A DNA stretch of 36,342 nucleotides from an uncultured Bacteroidota bacterium (lineage in GTDB: Bacteria; Bacteroidota; Bacteroidia; Chitinophagales; Saprospiraceae), in NCBI GenBank assembly GCA_937870795.1, contig CALMWS010000280.1, positions 1-36,342 of the forward strand. The letters run 5' to 3'. The notes under the pieces were generated by a model. That model saw only the letters and a program-made list of their open reading frames with translations, searched no databases and was not told the DNA's origin. Numbering within the stretch: position 1 is the stretch's first letter; every line of letters starts with the position of its first letter. Positions 14,692-23,376 of this stretch are shown piece after piece. Position numbers and translations under genes: made by a program.

Positions 14692-16184
14692 CCTTCTTTT
14701 TTAATAAGATTTAGAAAGGCTGTCGGTAAAAAATCAACAAGGTCGCCTGCTTTCATGGCTTCTTGTCCAAATTTGCTGGCTGCACAGTCTCCCGCCAAAC
14801 CATGAATGTATACCGCAAGGCATACTGCAATTTCTAAATCCGCATACCTTGCTACAAAACCCGTCATTAAACCTAAAAGCACGTCTCCACTGCCAGCTTT
14901 TGCCATTCCTGGATTGCCGCTGGTGTTGAAATAAAGTTTGCCTTCTGGAGTACTTATACTTGTGATGCTAGTTTTTAATACAATAAAACACTTCAATTCT
15001 TTGGATTTTTCAAGCTGAGTTGTCAGCCTCTCGGCAGATGTACCATGTTTGCCAAAAAGGCGATCAAACTCTCCTGGGTGGGGAGTTAAAACGCTGTTTG
15101 GGGGAAGTTTGTACAACAAATCTTTATCCTGTGCCAGTATATTTAATCCATCCGCATCGATGAGTAAGGGGCAGGGTTTCGTTGTAATCAAGGCTTGCAA
15201 CAACTTTTTCTCAACTACCCGGGTACCCAGACCACAGCCAATACCAATGGCATCAAATTTTTGAAGTATTCCTTCAAATTGATTGCTTGGCAGAGCAAGC
15301 GACATGGCCTCAGGTACAGCCTGGATAACCTGTTGGACAATGCTTTCACGGCTCATTATGGTAGTCCAGCCGCATCCACTCCTGCTGCATGCATTGGTAG
15401 CCAAAATGGCTGCACCCACTTTGCCATCACTGCCGGCTAAAATGGCTGCATGGCCATAGTGCCCTTTGTGACTGGCTTTTTTTCGTATTGGGATTTGACG
15501 GCATGCCCAGTCCTGATCGAGATATTCAAATGGAGTATCAGCATAAAAAGGATTGACGAGGCCTATATCAACAGTATAAACAGTGCCTACAAAGTCTAAA
15601 TTTTCTTCAATAAAAAAAGGCAGCTTGAGAGATTGAATCGTTAGGGTTGCATCGGCCTTCACACAATTTTCTGCTGCAACCAAGTCAATCATCATACCTG
15701 AAGGTAGATCAATGCTGATGATAGGTAAAGAGCTGCTGTTGATTTCATCAATTGCCTCAGCAACCAGGGAGGAAACCTCCCGGTTGGTGCCCGACCCCAA
15801 AATTGCGTCTACCACTACCGTTGTTTTCTTGAGCCCGGACAAAGTGTCCTTTTTCCATTGACTCAATTCTACATTCCCACATGCTAGTAGTTGTGATTTC
15901 ATAAATTTATAATCTGCGCTGGGTGTATTACCCATATTTACTTCAACCACTCTTACATTGTAAAAATTATTCCGAAGAACCCTGGCAATCACCATGCCAT
16001 CACCTCCATTGTTGCCCGTTCCACAAATGATGATAAATGGGGTATTGTGATCCGTAAATAACTCCATTATTTTTCGGGATAGAGCATTGCCGGCCTGCTC
16101 CATCAATTGTGCGCTTGTAATGGCTCGATCAACCATGGTTTGCTGATCCCATTCTTTGATTTGTCTGGAGTTCAACAAGTACAT
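14688..16184 (-). CDS. nnr: Bifunctional NAD(P)H-hydrate epimerase/ADP-dependent dehydratase
   Basis: 498 residues. It repairs NADHX and NADPHX, the hydrated damage products of NADH and NADPH. The N-terminal epimerase domain (about 1-210, YjeF_N) has GTGNNGGDGMVIARVL at 55-70. The C-terminal dehydratase domain (about 220-498, ribokinase-like) has GHYGHAAILAGSDGKVGAA, LLIDADGLNIL, LTPHPGEFDRLFG and the catalytic KAGSGDVLLGLMTG near residue 430. The fused arrangement is the usual bacterial form and the length is normal. The gene converges on the MFS gene with a 4-bp stop overlap and is divergent from the CoA-transferase, 34 bp away, so the two starts share a very short promoter region. No Bacteroidota -7 box is clear on this strand. 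Confidence 0.95.
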   Translation of the reverse strand: MYLLNSRQIKEWDQQTMVDRAITSAQLMEQAGNALSRKIMELFTDHNTPFIIICGTGNNGGDGMVIARVLRNNFYNVRVVEVNMGNTPSADYKFMKSQLLACGNVELSQWKKDTLSGLKKTTVVVDAILGSGTNREVSSLVAEAIDEINSSSLPIISIDLPSGMMIDLVAAENCVKADATLTIQSLKLPFFIEENLDFVGTVYTVDIGLVNPFYADTPFEYLDQDWACRQIPIRKKASHKGHYGHAAILAGSDGKVGAAILATNACSRSGCGWTTIMSRESIVQQVIQAVPEAMSLALPSNQFEGILQKFDAIGIGCGLGTRVVEKKLLQALITTKPCPLLIDADGLNILAQDKDLLYKLPPNSVLTPHPGEFDRLFGKHGTSAERLTTQLEKSKELKCFIVLKTSITSISTPEGKLYFNTSGNPGMAKAGSGDVLLGLMTGFVARYADLEIAVCLAVYIHGLAGDCAASKFGQEAMKAGDLVDFLPTAFLNLIKKEG

Positions 16185-16218
16185 ATCTTAGTGTGTTATT
16201 ATTATACATTGACAAGAT

Positions 16219-17316
16219 ATGGAATTAAGTCAGATTTTACAAGGAATAAAGGTGGTTGAGTTGGCCAGTGTTTTGGCAGGGCCTTTGGCGGGCAGTTTTT
16301 TAGCGGAGTTAGGGGCAGAAGTTGTAAAAATAGAAAATGGCCCGGCAGGGGGTGATGTTACCAGAAACTGGAAGCTTCCGGAAGAATCAAACGAACATGG
16401 AGTTGGAGCATATTATCACAGTGCCAATTATGGTAAAAAAGTTTGTTTATTGGATCTAAAATCTGAAATGGATAAATCAAAACTTTACGACTATTGCAGA
16501 GAAGCAGATATAATATTGAGTAATTACCAGAAATTGACAGCTGAGAAGTTGGGTGTAGATTTGGAAAAACTGAGAAATATAAACCCCAAAGCAATATTGG
16601 TGCAATTAAATGCTTTTGATTATGATGATCCAAGACCTGGCTATGATCTGGTAATGCAAGCGGAGTCTGGATTTATTTCCATGTGTGGTCACGAAAGTGA
16701 GTTGGCCAAAATGCCTGTTGCAATGATAGACATTCTTGCAGCCCATCAAATCAAAGAGGCTGTTTTAATCGGGTTGATGCAGCGCAATCGTTCAGGTCAT
16801 GCTTCTGTATTTCATGTTTCGCTTTATAAGTCTGCGCTCTCCGCTCTAGTGAATCAGGCAACTAATTTTTTGATGGCCAATCACGTGGCTAAACCCATGG
16901 GTACTTTACATCCAAATATAGCCCCTTATGGTGAGATCATTACATCAGCCGATGGCGTGCGACTCATGCTTGCTGTAGGGTCAGAAAGGCAGTTTGAAAA
17001 ACTGGCCAATGTGTTGGGGTTATCAGAAGACAAACGAATCAAATATGAAACCAATCATAAAAGGGTGGTGCAGAGGGATCAGTTGCAACGTGATTTGCAG
17101 TATTTGACTGCCCAAAAACTATCTGAAAGTCTGGTGTCAGAACTCGAAAAAGAGCAAATTCCTTTTGCTAAGGTTAGAGATTTGGAACAAGTGTTGACAG
17201 ATACTCAGAGTCTGCCAATGATATTGCCCAACAATATAGCAGGAAGATCAGATGGTAAATACATTAGTAACCTTGCCTTCTCTGCCGACTTCATTCAGGC
17301 CAATGGAAGCCATTGA
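16219..17316 (+). CDS. CaiB/BaiF (family III) CoA-transferase
   Basis: 365 residues. Family III enzymes move CoA between carboxylic acids; close relatives include alpha-methylacyl-CoA racemase. The opening GIKVVELASVLAGPLAGSFL followed by LGAEVVKIE is the family N-terminal signature. The likely nucleophile is Asp171 in PVAMIDILAAHQ, close to Asp169 of CaiB and formyl-CoA transferase. SLYKSALSAL follows as in other members, and PFAKVRDLEQVL near the C-terminus is the usual end motif. At 365 residues it is slightly shorter than typical (380-400). The acyl substrate cannot be inferred: the only other CoA gene here, the acyl-CoA dehydrogenase at 30148, is 13 kb away. Its last 26 bp overlap the end of convergent fmt. 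Confidence 0.9.
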   Translation: MELSQILQGIKVVELASVLAGPLAGSFLAELGAEVVKIENGPAGGDVTRNWKLPEESNEHGVGAYYHSANYGKKVCLLDLKSEMDKSKLYDYCREADIILSNYQKLTAEKLGVDLEKLRNINPKAILVQLNAFDYDDPRPGYDLVMQAESGFISMCGHESELAKMPVAMIDILAAHQIKEAVLIGLMQRNRSGHASVFHVSLYKSALSALVNQATNFLMANHVAKPMGTLHPNIAPYGEIITSADGVRLMLAVGSERQFEKLANVLGLSEDKRIKYETNHKRVVQRDQLQRDLQYLTAQKLSESLVSELEKEQIPFAKVRDLEQVLTDTQSLPMILPNNIAGRSDGKYISNLAFSADFIQANGSH

Positions 17317-18214
17317 GAAAGTCCGTTATTTCCATTTCTTTCTTTCCCTCGTATTTCACTTTTTGTAAGACCAAAAATCCGTCTTGGGTAGCAATATGCA
17401 GGTACTTTTTTTTATCACTGTGTATACTTCCTGGCATATACTGGTGTTGATCATGAAGGATGTCGCATCTCAAGACTTTCATTTCCTGACCCATAAATTC
17501 AAACCAGGCACCAGGAAAGGGATGTAGACCTCTTACAAAATTTTGTACATCCAGAGCTGTAGTGTTAAAATCGATTTGGCATGTTTCGTGAAATATTTTC
17601 GGCGCATGACAGGCCATTGCATCATTTTGTGGCAGGTAATGTGCGCTTCCGTCTGCGATGTCTTTGAGGGCTATCATCAGTTCTTGTGCACCCAGAATTT
17701 TCAATTTAGTGTATAAACTGCCGAAGTCGTCGTTATTTTCTATAGGTATGGATTTTTGCCTGACTATTCCACCTGTATCAATTTCATGTTGTAGCTTAAA
17801 AACAGTTACCCCTGTTTCTTTTTCACCTCTGATAATTGCCCAGTTGATGGGTGCAGCTCCCCTATATTTGGGTAGGAGGGAGGCATGTACATTGATGGTT
17901 CCGAGCCTTGGCAGATCCCAGACCACCTGAGGCAACATTCTAAAGGCGACTACTACCTGTATGTCATGCTTGTAGGATTTCAATTCGGCTATAAAAGAGG
18001 GAGCTTTCAAATTTGATGGCTGTAACACCGGTATCCCTTTATCAATAGCAAATTTTTTAACCTCGGTGGTGAGTAATTGTTTTCCACCTCTTCCTCCCCA
18101 TTTGTCTGTAGCAGTTACCACGGCAACTACCTCGTGTTCTGAAGCTAGCAATGTAGCCAGTGAATCAACAGCAAAGTCGGGACTACCCATAAAAATTATT
18201 TTCAATCCGCTCAT
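17291..18214 (-). CDS. fmt: Methionyl-tRNA formyltransferase
   Basis: 307 residues. It formylates the initiator Met-tRNA from 10-formyltetrahydrofolate. The N-terminal catalytic domain has IIFMGSPDFAVDSLATLL at the start and the core INVHASLLPKYRGAAPINWA near 105-124 with catalytic Asn and His. The third catalytic residue, Asp, lies in HEIDTGGIV near 145. The C-terminal domain includes NFVRGLHPFPGAWFE, which contacts the tRNA. The length is normal (about 310). It starts 3 bp after the DUF4403 gene and is probably translated from the same mRNA. Its last 26 bp overlap the convergent CoA-transferase gene in the opposite direction. Confidence 0.96.
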   Translation of the reverse strand: MSGLKIIFMGSPDFAVDSLATLLASEHEVVAVVTATDKWGGRGGKQLLTTEVKKFAIDKGIPVLQPSNLKAPSFIAELKSYKHDIQVVVAFRMLPQVVWDLPRLGTINVHASLLPKYRGAAPINWAIIRGEKETGVTVFKLQHEIDTGGIVRQKSIPIENNDDFGSLYTKLKILGAQELMIALKDIADGSAHYLPQNDAMACHAPKIFHETCQIDFNTTALDVQNFVRGLHPFPGAWFEFMGQEMKVLRCDILHDQHQYMPGSIHSDKKKYLHIATQDGFLVLQKVKYEGKKEMEITDFLNGFHWPE

Positions 18215-18217
18215 ACC

Positions 18218-19621
18218 TTAGTTTTGAAATAAGAACAAATTATCAAGCGTGGTTCCCAACCATAGCTTAACGGAAATATACGCGTTTATTTTCTCAGGCC
18301 TCAATGCCATATTGTCGATCACTACACTGCCAATATCCGCTTTAAGTTCCATTTTATACTTTTTGTTCATGTCAGCAACATTTTTATTGACCTGATCCTG
18401 AACTTGATTGAGGTTCTCTGCTATATTAAAATGCAACATTTTTTCAAGCTCATTTTTAATTTTTCCTTTTAACAACCACGAAGCTGCTTTGTGGAGCACA
18501 TTGCCGGTCTTAACGGAAATTTCCACCTGATCGCCATACAACAGTGACTTTGATTTGTCAAATGAGGGAATGCCTAATAAAATTAGTTTTCCATTAAAGG
18601 AGCCTTTTACATCAACAGCCAGTTGTAGTCGACCACTGCTTTTACCTACCTCAATGTTAACTACTTCGATGGTCTTACCTGCTTCGGAAAACTTTTTTCC
18701 TTCGAAATTTTTCTTCGCTACATTTTGCAGATGGCTGTAGTCCAGTTCCATTATCAATTGTATCAAAGAACTGTCCCTGACTTTGTCTTTCCAGGCAAAT
18801 GGTGGTGTTTTTATTTTAAACTGATCCATACCAGGCTTACCTGAACTTAAATTTACCTGAGTTTTAAGAGATATTTTCCCTTCAATGTAATTTTTGGTAT
18901 TTAAGGCAGGCGTCAAAAATGCAGAGTCAGCTCTCATTTGAAACCACCCCCCATAGATGCTGTCTAATTCAAAGGGCGTTAGGGTATATTTGGCTACTTC
19001 CTTGATGATCAGGGGTAGGTTGTATTCCTCTTTCATGGAGTTGTCTATGTTTTTCTCCATGTCTGTTCTGGTTTTTCTTATTACAAAGTTTGCCAAAGTT
19101 TCTATGGGCAAATTGAGTATTCCCAAATCAATGGCCGGTTTTTTTGTCCACTTATGTTCAACCAACATTGTTTCCGTTTTCAAAACCCAATCTTTCTGAA
19201 TATCAAAATTTGAGAGAAAGGTCATTTCAAGATTGCCCGTGGCTTTAAAATCTTTGATAAAGGTTTTTTTGACTATGTCTACTTGAAGGGGTAGGGTTAC
19301 CATAGCACTTTTGCCCTGAAATTCAACCAATACATTACCTATTCGTTTAAGCTTAATGGTGGCATTGTAGTCGTCAAACTTAAGTTCTTCTTTCATCATG
19401 GCATCCATTACAAAATTGAAAGTATCGGTAAGCGACTGCTTTTTAATTTTATAATTTATATTGATGGTGGAATTGAGGTCGGGGGCTACAAAATAATCAG
19501 GTTCCGCTGCCGCTTCCGTAGCCTTTTTACTGCTGCTGCAGCCACCCAAAAATATGCCAGGTAGTGAAAATAATAGGGCCGCACTTATGCAAAAAAGAAA
19601 GCCACGGATGCTTGTGTTCAT
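18218..19621 (-). CDS. DUF4403 family lipoprotein
   Basis: 467 residues from ATG 19621; the frame is open upstream to 19681, but that would cross the promoter box at 19645. A lipoprotein signal peptide ends in FLGG with Cys28 as the lipidated residue, followed by SSSKK, so the protein is membrane-anchored on the periplasmic side or further out. The rest is a long mixed alpha/beta protein that I recognise as DUF4403, a Bacteroidota and Proteobacteria envelope family with no known role; it shows paired similar halves. IKLKRIGNVLVEFQG and a C-terminal MALRPEKINAYISVKL are typical phrases. fmt follows after 3 bp. The link to formylation is probably only operon packing. Confidence 0.85.
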   Translation of the reverse strand: MNTSIRGFLFCISAALLFSLPGIFLGGCSSSKKATEAAAEPDYFVAPDLNSTININYKIKKQSLTDTFNFVMDAMMKEELKFDDYNATIKLKRIGNVLVEFQGKSAMVTLPLQVDIVKKTFIKDFKATGNLEMTFLSNFDIQKDWVLKTETMLVEHKWTKKPAIDLGILNLPIETLANFVIRKTRTDMEKNIDNSMKEEYNLPLIIKEVAKYTLTPFELDSIYGGWFQMRADSAFLTPALNTKNYIEGKISLKTQVNLSSGKPGMDQFKIKTPPFAWKDKVRDSSLIQLIMELDYSHLQNVAKKNFEGKKFSEAGKTIEVVNIEVGKSSGRLQLAVDVKGSFNGKLILLGIPSFDKSKSLLYGDQVEISVKTGNVLHKAASWLLKGKIKNELEKMLHFNIAENLNQVQDQVNKNVADMNKKYKMELKADIGSVVIDNMALRPEKINAYISVKLWLGTTLDNLFLFQN

Positions 19622-19644
19622 TTTTTTTATATCTTGTAGATTGG

Positions 19645-19652
19645 CAAAGGTA
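19645..19652 (-). promoter_or_regulatory. -7 promoter box of the DUF4403-fmt unit
   Basis: On the minus strand TACCTTTG matches TAnnTTTG exactly, 23 bp before the ATG at 19621, with no clear TTG -33 element. It lies only 5 bp upstream of the truA ATG on the other strand, so the two divergent units have overlapping promoter regions. Confidence 0.5.
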
Positions 19653-19656
19653 CGAA

Positions 19657-20421
19657 ATGAGGTTTTTTTTTCACATTTCATTTAAAGGCACCCACTACAG
19701 CGGGTGGCAGAGGCAGACAAAAGGCATTGCTTCGATTCAGGAAGAATTGGAGAATGCATTGCATAAGGTCACAGGCAGCGAAACTCCGGTCATGGGCTGT
19801 GGCAGAACAGATGCAGGTGTGCATGCATCCAGTTTTTTTGCGCACTTTGATGCCTCTACTTGCCCGGATATCATTAAACTCAATTATACGCTACCGGCAG
19901 ATATTGTGATTCATCAGGTTTTTCAGGTTCAGCAGGATGCACATGCCAGGTACGATGCTTTGTCCAGAACCTATGATTATTTTATCCATGCCTCTAAAAA
20001 TGCTTTTCAGGATGAATTGAGTTTTTTATATGGCGGCAAAATTATTTTTCCAGAACGGGTGCATGAAGCTTGTGATTACATTTTAAAAAATCAGGATTTC
20101 AAGTCATTTTGCAAAACACCCGAAAGGCATAAATCTACTGTATGTACCATATATGAATGTTATTGGGAATTCGATTTTGATGAAGGGCGACATCATTTTA
20201 GAATAAAGGCAAACAGATTTCTTAAGTCAATGGTTAGAATATTGGTCCACGATTTGTTGGCTGTAGGGGAGGGGAGAATCTCACTTGAAACATTCAGGCA
20301 ATGTCTTGAAGGCAACAGAGATAGTCAAATACATCAAATAGCCTATCCCCAGGGACTTTATCTTAGTGAGATAGAATACACTTATTTAAAAGTAGAACAG
20401 CCTAAAATTAAACTTTATTAA
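19657..20421 (+). CDS. truA: tRNA pseudouridine synthase A
   Basis: 254 residues from ATG 19657. An earlier in-frame ATG at 19564 lies inside the divergent DUF4403 gene, and the added residues do not match TruA. The enzyme makes pseudouridine at positions 38-40 of tRNA anticodon stem-loops. MRFFFHISFKGTHYSGWQRQ is the standard opening, CGRTDAGVHA holds the catalytic Asp52, and ARYDALSRTYDYFI is the second conserved block. NRFLKSMVRILVHDLL closes the fold. The length is normal. It is convergent with crtZ, sharing 4 bp through overlapping stops. The start lies 36 bp from the divergent DUF4403 start. Confidence 0.95.
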   Translation: MRFFFHISFKGTHYSGWQRQTKGIASIQEELENALHKVTGSETPVMGCGRTDAGVHASSFFAHFDASTCPDIIKLNYTLPADIVIHQVFQVQQDAHARYDALSRTYDYFIHASKNAFQDELSFLYGGKIIFPERVHEACDYILKNQDFKSFCKTPERHKSTVCTIYECYWEFDFDEGRHHFRIKANRFLKSMVRILVHDLLAVGEGRISLETFRQCLEGNRDSQIHQIAYPQGLYLSEIEYTYLKVEQPKIKLY

Positions 20422-20888
20422 ACCTGGGATTCTTTCACACGTTTGCCAAAATATTTTGGATGTACAAGCAGAAGACCGAAGGACTCACCATCTTCTTTCC
20501 CGGTTTTAGAGTGGTGTGCACCATGAGCCCTTAATACGGCTCTGGAATAGGGGTTGTCCAATTGTTTGAACCAGGAAAAGCGGCGATGGATGTATACATC
20601 GTGGATTAAAAAATAGATGATACCGTAAATCAGTATGCCCAGCCCCACGAAAATTAGTTTCTGTAATGAGGGCATTGTTGTGCCAAGGATAAAACAGCTA
20701 GCACTTGGAATGGCAAAAACAACAAAAAACAGGTCATTTTTTTCAAAAAAACCATCTTTCTCAAAATGAGGTTTATGATGGTCTTCATGCCAGTTCCAAC
20801 CAAAGCCATGCATAATGTATTTGTGGGCCAACCACGCTACACCTTCCATTCCTAATACGGCTGCCAATACGATTGCAATGTTCACCAT
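20418..20888 (-). CDS. crtZ: Beta-carotene hydroxylase (CrtZ-type di-iron hydroxylase)
   Basis: 156 residues with about four membrane helices. It carries the four His clusters of the CrtZ group: HKYIMHG (His22, His27), HEDHHKPH (His34, His37, His38), HDVYIHRR and RAHGAHH, which bind the two irons. The family adds 3-hydroxyl groups to beta-carotene rings, giving zeaxanthin. HGFGWNWHEDHHKPHFEKDG is very close to known bacterial CrtZ. No phytoene synthase, desaturase or cyclase gene lies in the window, so the gene stands apart from a carotenoid cluster. It begins 43 bp after TerC on the same strand and may be the last gene of that run. Its stop overlaps that of truA by 4 bp. Confidence 0.9.
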   Translation of the reverse strand: MVNIAIVLAAVLGMEGVAWLAHKYIMHGFGWNWHEDHHKPHFEKDGFFEKNDLFFVVFAIPSASCFILGTTMPSLQKLIFVGLGILIYGIIYFLIHDVYIHRRFSWFKQLDNPYSRAVLRAHGAHHSKTGKEDGESFGLLLVHPKYFGKRVKESQV

Positions 20889-20931
20889 TTAATTCCTATT
20901 TGAATCTAAAATGTCAATACGGACGAAAAGT

Positions 20932-21687
20932 TTAGTTTTTGCCAGACTTTCTTAAATTGAAAAGTATTGGAATGAAGAAAATTCCCAAGGTTAAGATCGA
21001 AAATCCCCAGTCGGCTTCGTGACTTGCGAGAAACTTACTGATGTATAAAGCAGGAAAAAAATGCTCTACCAGTGCCAGCATCAATTTTAAACCCAAGACC
21101 CCGATTACTACAAAGGCACTTGTCTCCAAAAATGGGAATTTTTCCATCAGCGTTACAAAGCCTTGAGCCACAAATCGCATGGCCAGGATACCTAAAAATA
21201 CACCCATCCAAATCAATAGAATGTTGTCTGAAAATGCAACTGCCGCAAAAACGTTGTCGATCGAAAATGTAAGATCCATAATCTCAATGGCTACAATGGT
21301 AGCCCAGAATGGGCCAATCAAACCGATTGTTTTTGTGTAAATCCAACTGTTTTCTGGTTTGTTGAGGTCGTCACTTTCTGTGGCGGTATTTTCACCTTTC
21401 CACCATTTCCAAACCAGGTACAAAAGATAGGCACCACCCAATGGTTTTAGCCACCAGAATTCCATTAAAATGGAAGCAAACAACAGGCACAGGCCTCTAA
21501 ATACATAGGCTCCCAAAATGCCATATCTGAGCGCTTTGCCCCTTTGCTCTTTGGATAATCCCAATACCATGCTCGCTAAAACAGCCGCATTATCAATGGC
21601 CAACAAACTCTCAATTACAATTAAATTGAGGACAACAAGTAACGACTGAGCCGGATCTGATAAAATTTTATTTATCAGTTCAGTCAT
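20932..21687 (-). CDS. TerC family integral membrane protein
   Basis: 251 residues with about seven to eight membrane helices. The two family motifs are present: IESLLAIDNAAVLASMV near the N-terminus and DLTFSIDNVFAAVAFSDN in the middle, with acidic residues inside the membrane. TerC proteins were first linked to tellurite resistance; several are now tied to Mn2+ export and metal loading of exported enzymes. No other ter genes are present, so tellurite resistance need not be its role. The ATG overlaps the stop of glnS (ATGA, 4 bp), which implies translational coupling. The C-terminus ends in a basic stretch NLRKSGKN after the last helix. Length is normal for the short form. Confidence 0.9.
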   Translation of the reverse strand: MTELINKILSDPAQSLLVVLNLIVIESLLAIDNAAVLASMVLGLSKEQRGKALRYGILGAYVFRGLCLLFASILMEFWWLKPLGGAYLLYLVWKWWKGENTATESDDLNKPENSWIYTKTIGLIGPFWATIVAIEIMDLTFSIDNVFAAVAFSDNILLIWMGVFLGILAMRFVAQGFVTLMEKFPFLETSAFVVIGVLGLKLMLALVEHFFPALYISKFLASHEADWGFSILTLGIFFIPILFNLRKSGKN

Positions 21688-23354
21688 GCTTTCTGCACTT
21701 TAAATGATTCTTTCAGATTGACAGTAGAGTTAAAAACGGGGTGATTTTCACTATGGTCTCGATCTGCGGTATAATATCCTTTGCGCATAAACTGGTAGGA
21801 ATCACCTTCTTTTGCTGCAGCCACAGCTCTTTCAAACCGTGCTTTTCGATTAATATTCAGTGATGCTGGATTGATAAAATCAAATACATCTTTGTCGTCG
21901 TGGCCGGCAGGAGTTGGATCGGTAAACAACTTATCATATTCTCTTATTTCTCCCTCGATGGCTGTTTTTGCATCCACCCAGTGGAGCGTACCTTTTACCT
22001 TTAGGCCACTGGTATCTGCACCACTTTTACTCTCAGGTATATAGGTGCATCTTAATTCAGTGACTTGCCCACTTTCATCTTTAACCACTTCGTTGCAGGT
22101 TATGATATACGCATGTTTCAATCTCACGCTTCCTCCCGGAAACAACCTGAAGTATCCTTTGGGTGGATCTTCCATAAAATCATCCCTTTCAATATACAAC
22201 TCATTTGAAAATGACATGGTTCTTTCTCCCGCTGTAGGGTCTTCCGGATTGTTTTCAGCCGGTAATTCTTCACCAATGGCTGGGTCATAATTGGTTATTA
22301 ATACTTTTACAGGGTCTGTCACCACCATGGCCCGGATGGAAGTACGATTAAGCTCTTCCCTTACACAAGATTCCAGCAACTCAATTTCTATGAGATTGTC
22401 TCTTTTTGCAACTCCCGCTTTTTCACAAAACATCCTCAAAGCTGCAGGCGGATAGCCTCTGCGCCTCATTCCAGCTATGGTGGGCATACGGGGATCATCC
22501 CATCCCGTCACTATGCCTTCTTCAACCAATTTTAAGAGTTTTCGCTTACTCGTAATCAGGTAGGTAACATTCATTCTGGCAAATTCAATTTGCCTGGATG
22601 GAAATATCTCAAGTTTTTCAATAAACCAATCGTACAATGGTCTGTGATGGGTAAACTCCAAAGAACACAATGAATGTGTAATGCCTTCAAGGCTATCGCT
22701 TTGTCCATGGGCAAAATCATACATGGGGTATATACACCAGGCATCACCAGTGCGGTGATGGTGTTCGTGTTTAATCCGATAAATAACCGGATCCCTCATA
22801 TGCATGTTGGGAGATGTCATATCAACCTTCGCTCTGAGAACCCTGCTACCATCTTCAAATTTTCCTGCTCGCATTGCTTTGAAAAGTTCAAGATTCTCCT
22901 CTATGCTTCTGGATCTGTATGGACTTTCAATGCCAGCCTCGGTAGGAGTCTTTTTCATTTCGGCAATTTGCTCCGCTGTGCTGTCATCAACATAAGCCAG
23001 CCCTTTTTCGATCAGTTGAATGGCATAATTATATAGCTGTTCGAAATAGTCTGAAGCATAAAGAGCTTGTTCTTCCCACTCATACCCCAGCCACCTGATA
23101 TCATTTTTGATGCCCTCTACGTATTCAGTATCTTCAGTAGTAGGATTGGTATCATCAAACCTTAGATTGGTTTTGCCCCCATATTTTTTTGCCAATTCAA
23201 AATTGATGGTTATGGCCTTAACGTGACCAATGTGCAGATAGCCATTTGGTTCCGGTGGAAAACGAGTATGAATCCTGCCCCCATGTTTGCCATTGCGCAA
23301 ATCATCTTCAATGATCTCTTCAATAAAATTTAAATGAGATTTTCCTTCTGACAT
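21684..23354 (-). CDS. glnS: Glutaminyl-tRNA synthetase
   Basis: 556 residues, the usual length. A class I synthetase that charges tRNA-Gln with glutamine. PEPNGYLHIGHVKAITINFE contains the HIGH motif (residues 41-44). YLITSKRKLLKLVEEG near 266 is the KMSKS region in its GlnRS form. AHGQSDSLEGITHSLCSLEF is the GlnRS-specific segment separating it from GluRS. The C-terminal beta-barrel anticodon domain includes NEVVKDESGQVTEL and LHWVDAK. A dedicated GlnRS means this organism need not use the GatCAB amidation route for Gln. The gene lies 22 bp after argS and overlaps terC by 4 bp, so three genes here are probably one transcript. Confidence 0.96.
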   Translation of the reverse strand: MSEGKSHLNFIEEIIEDDLRNGKHGGRIHTRFPPEPNGYLHIGHVKAITINFELAKKYGGKTNLRFDDTNPTTEDTEYVEGIKNDIRWLGYEWEEQALYASDYFEQLYNYAIQLIEKGLAYVDDSTAEQIAEMKKTPTEAGIESPYRSRSIEENLELFKAMRAGKFEDGSRVLRAKVDMTSPNMHMRDPVIYRIKHEHHHRTGDAWCIYPMYDFAHGQSDSLEGITHSLCSLEFTHHRPLYDWFIEKLEIFPSRQIEFARMNVTYLITSKRKLLKLVEEGIVTGWDDPRMPTIAGMRRRGYPPAALRMFCEKAGVAKRDNLIEIELLESCVREELNRTSIRAMVVTDPVKVLITNYDPAIGEELPAENNPEDPTAGERTMSFSNELYIERDDFMEDPPKGYFRLFPGGSVRLKHAYIITCNEVVKDESGQVTELRCTYIPESKSGADTSGLKVKGTLHWVDAKTAIEGEIREYDKLFTDPTPAGHDDKDVFDFINPASLNINRKARFERAVAAAKEGDSYQFMRKGYYTADRDHSENHPVFNSTVNLKESFKVQKA

Positions 23355-23376
23355 TGCTTGTTTTTTTATCTCTTAT

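Noticed and set aside
20932..21687. TerC as a sign of a tellurite resistance or phage-defence ter island
   Set aside because: No terD/E/Z-type genes or accessory genes accompany it; it is translationally coupled to glnS in a housekeeping run, which fits the common metal-homeostasis role.
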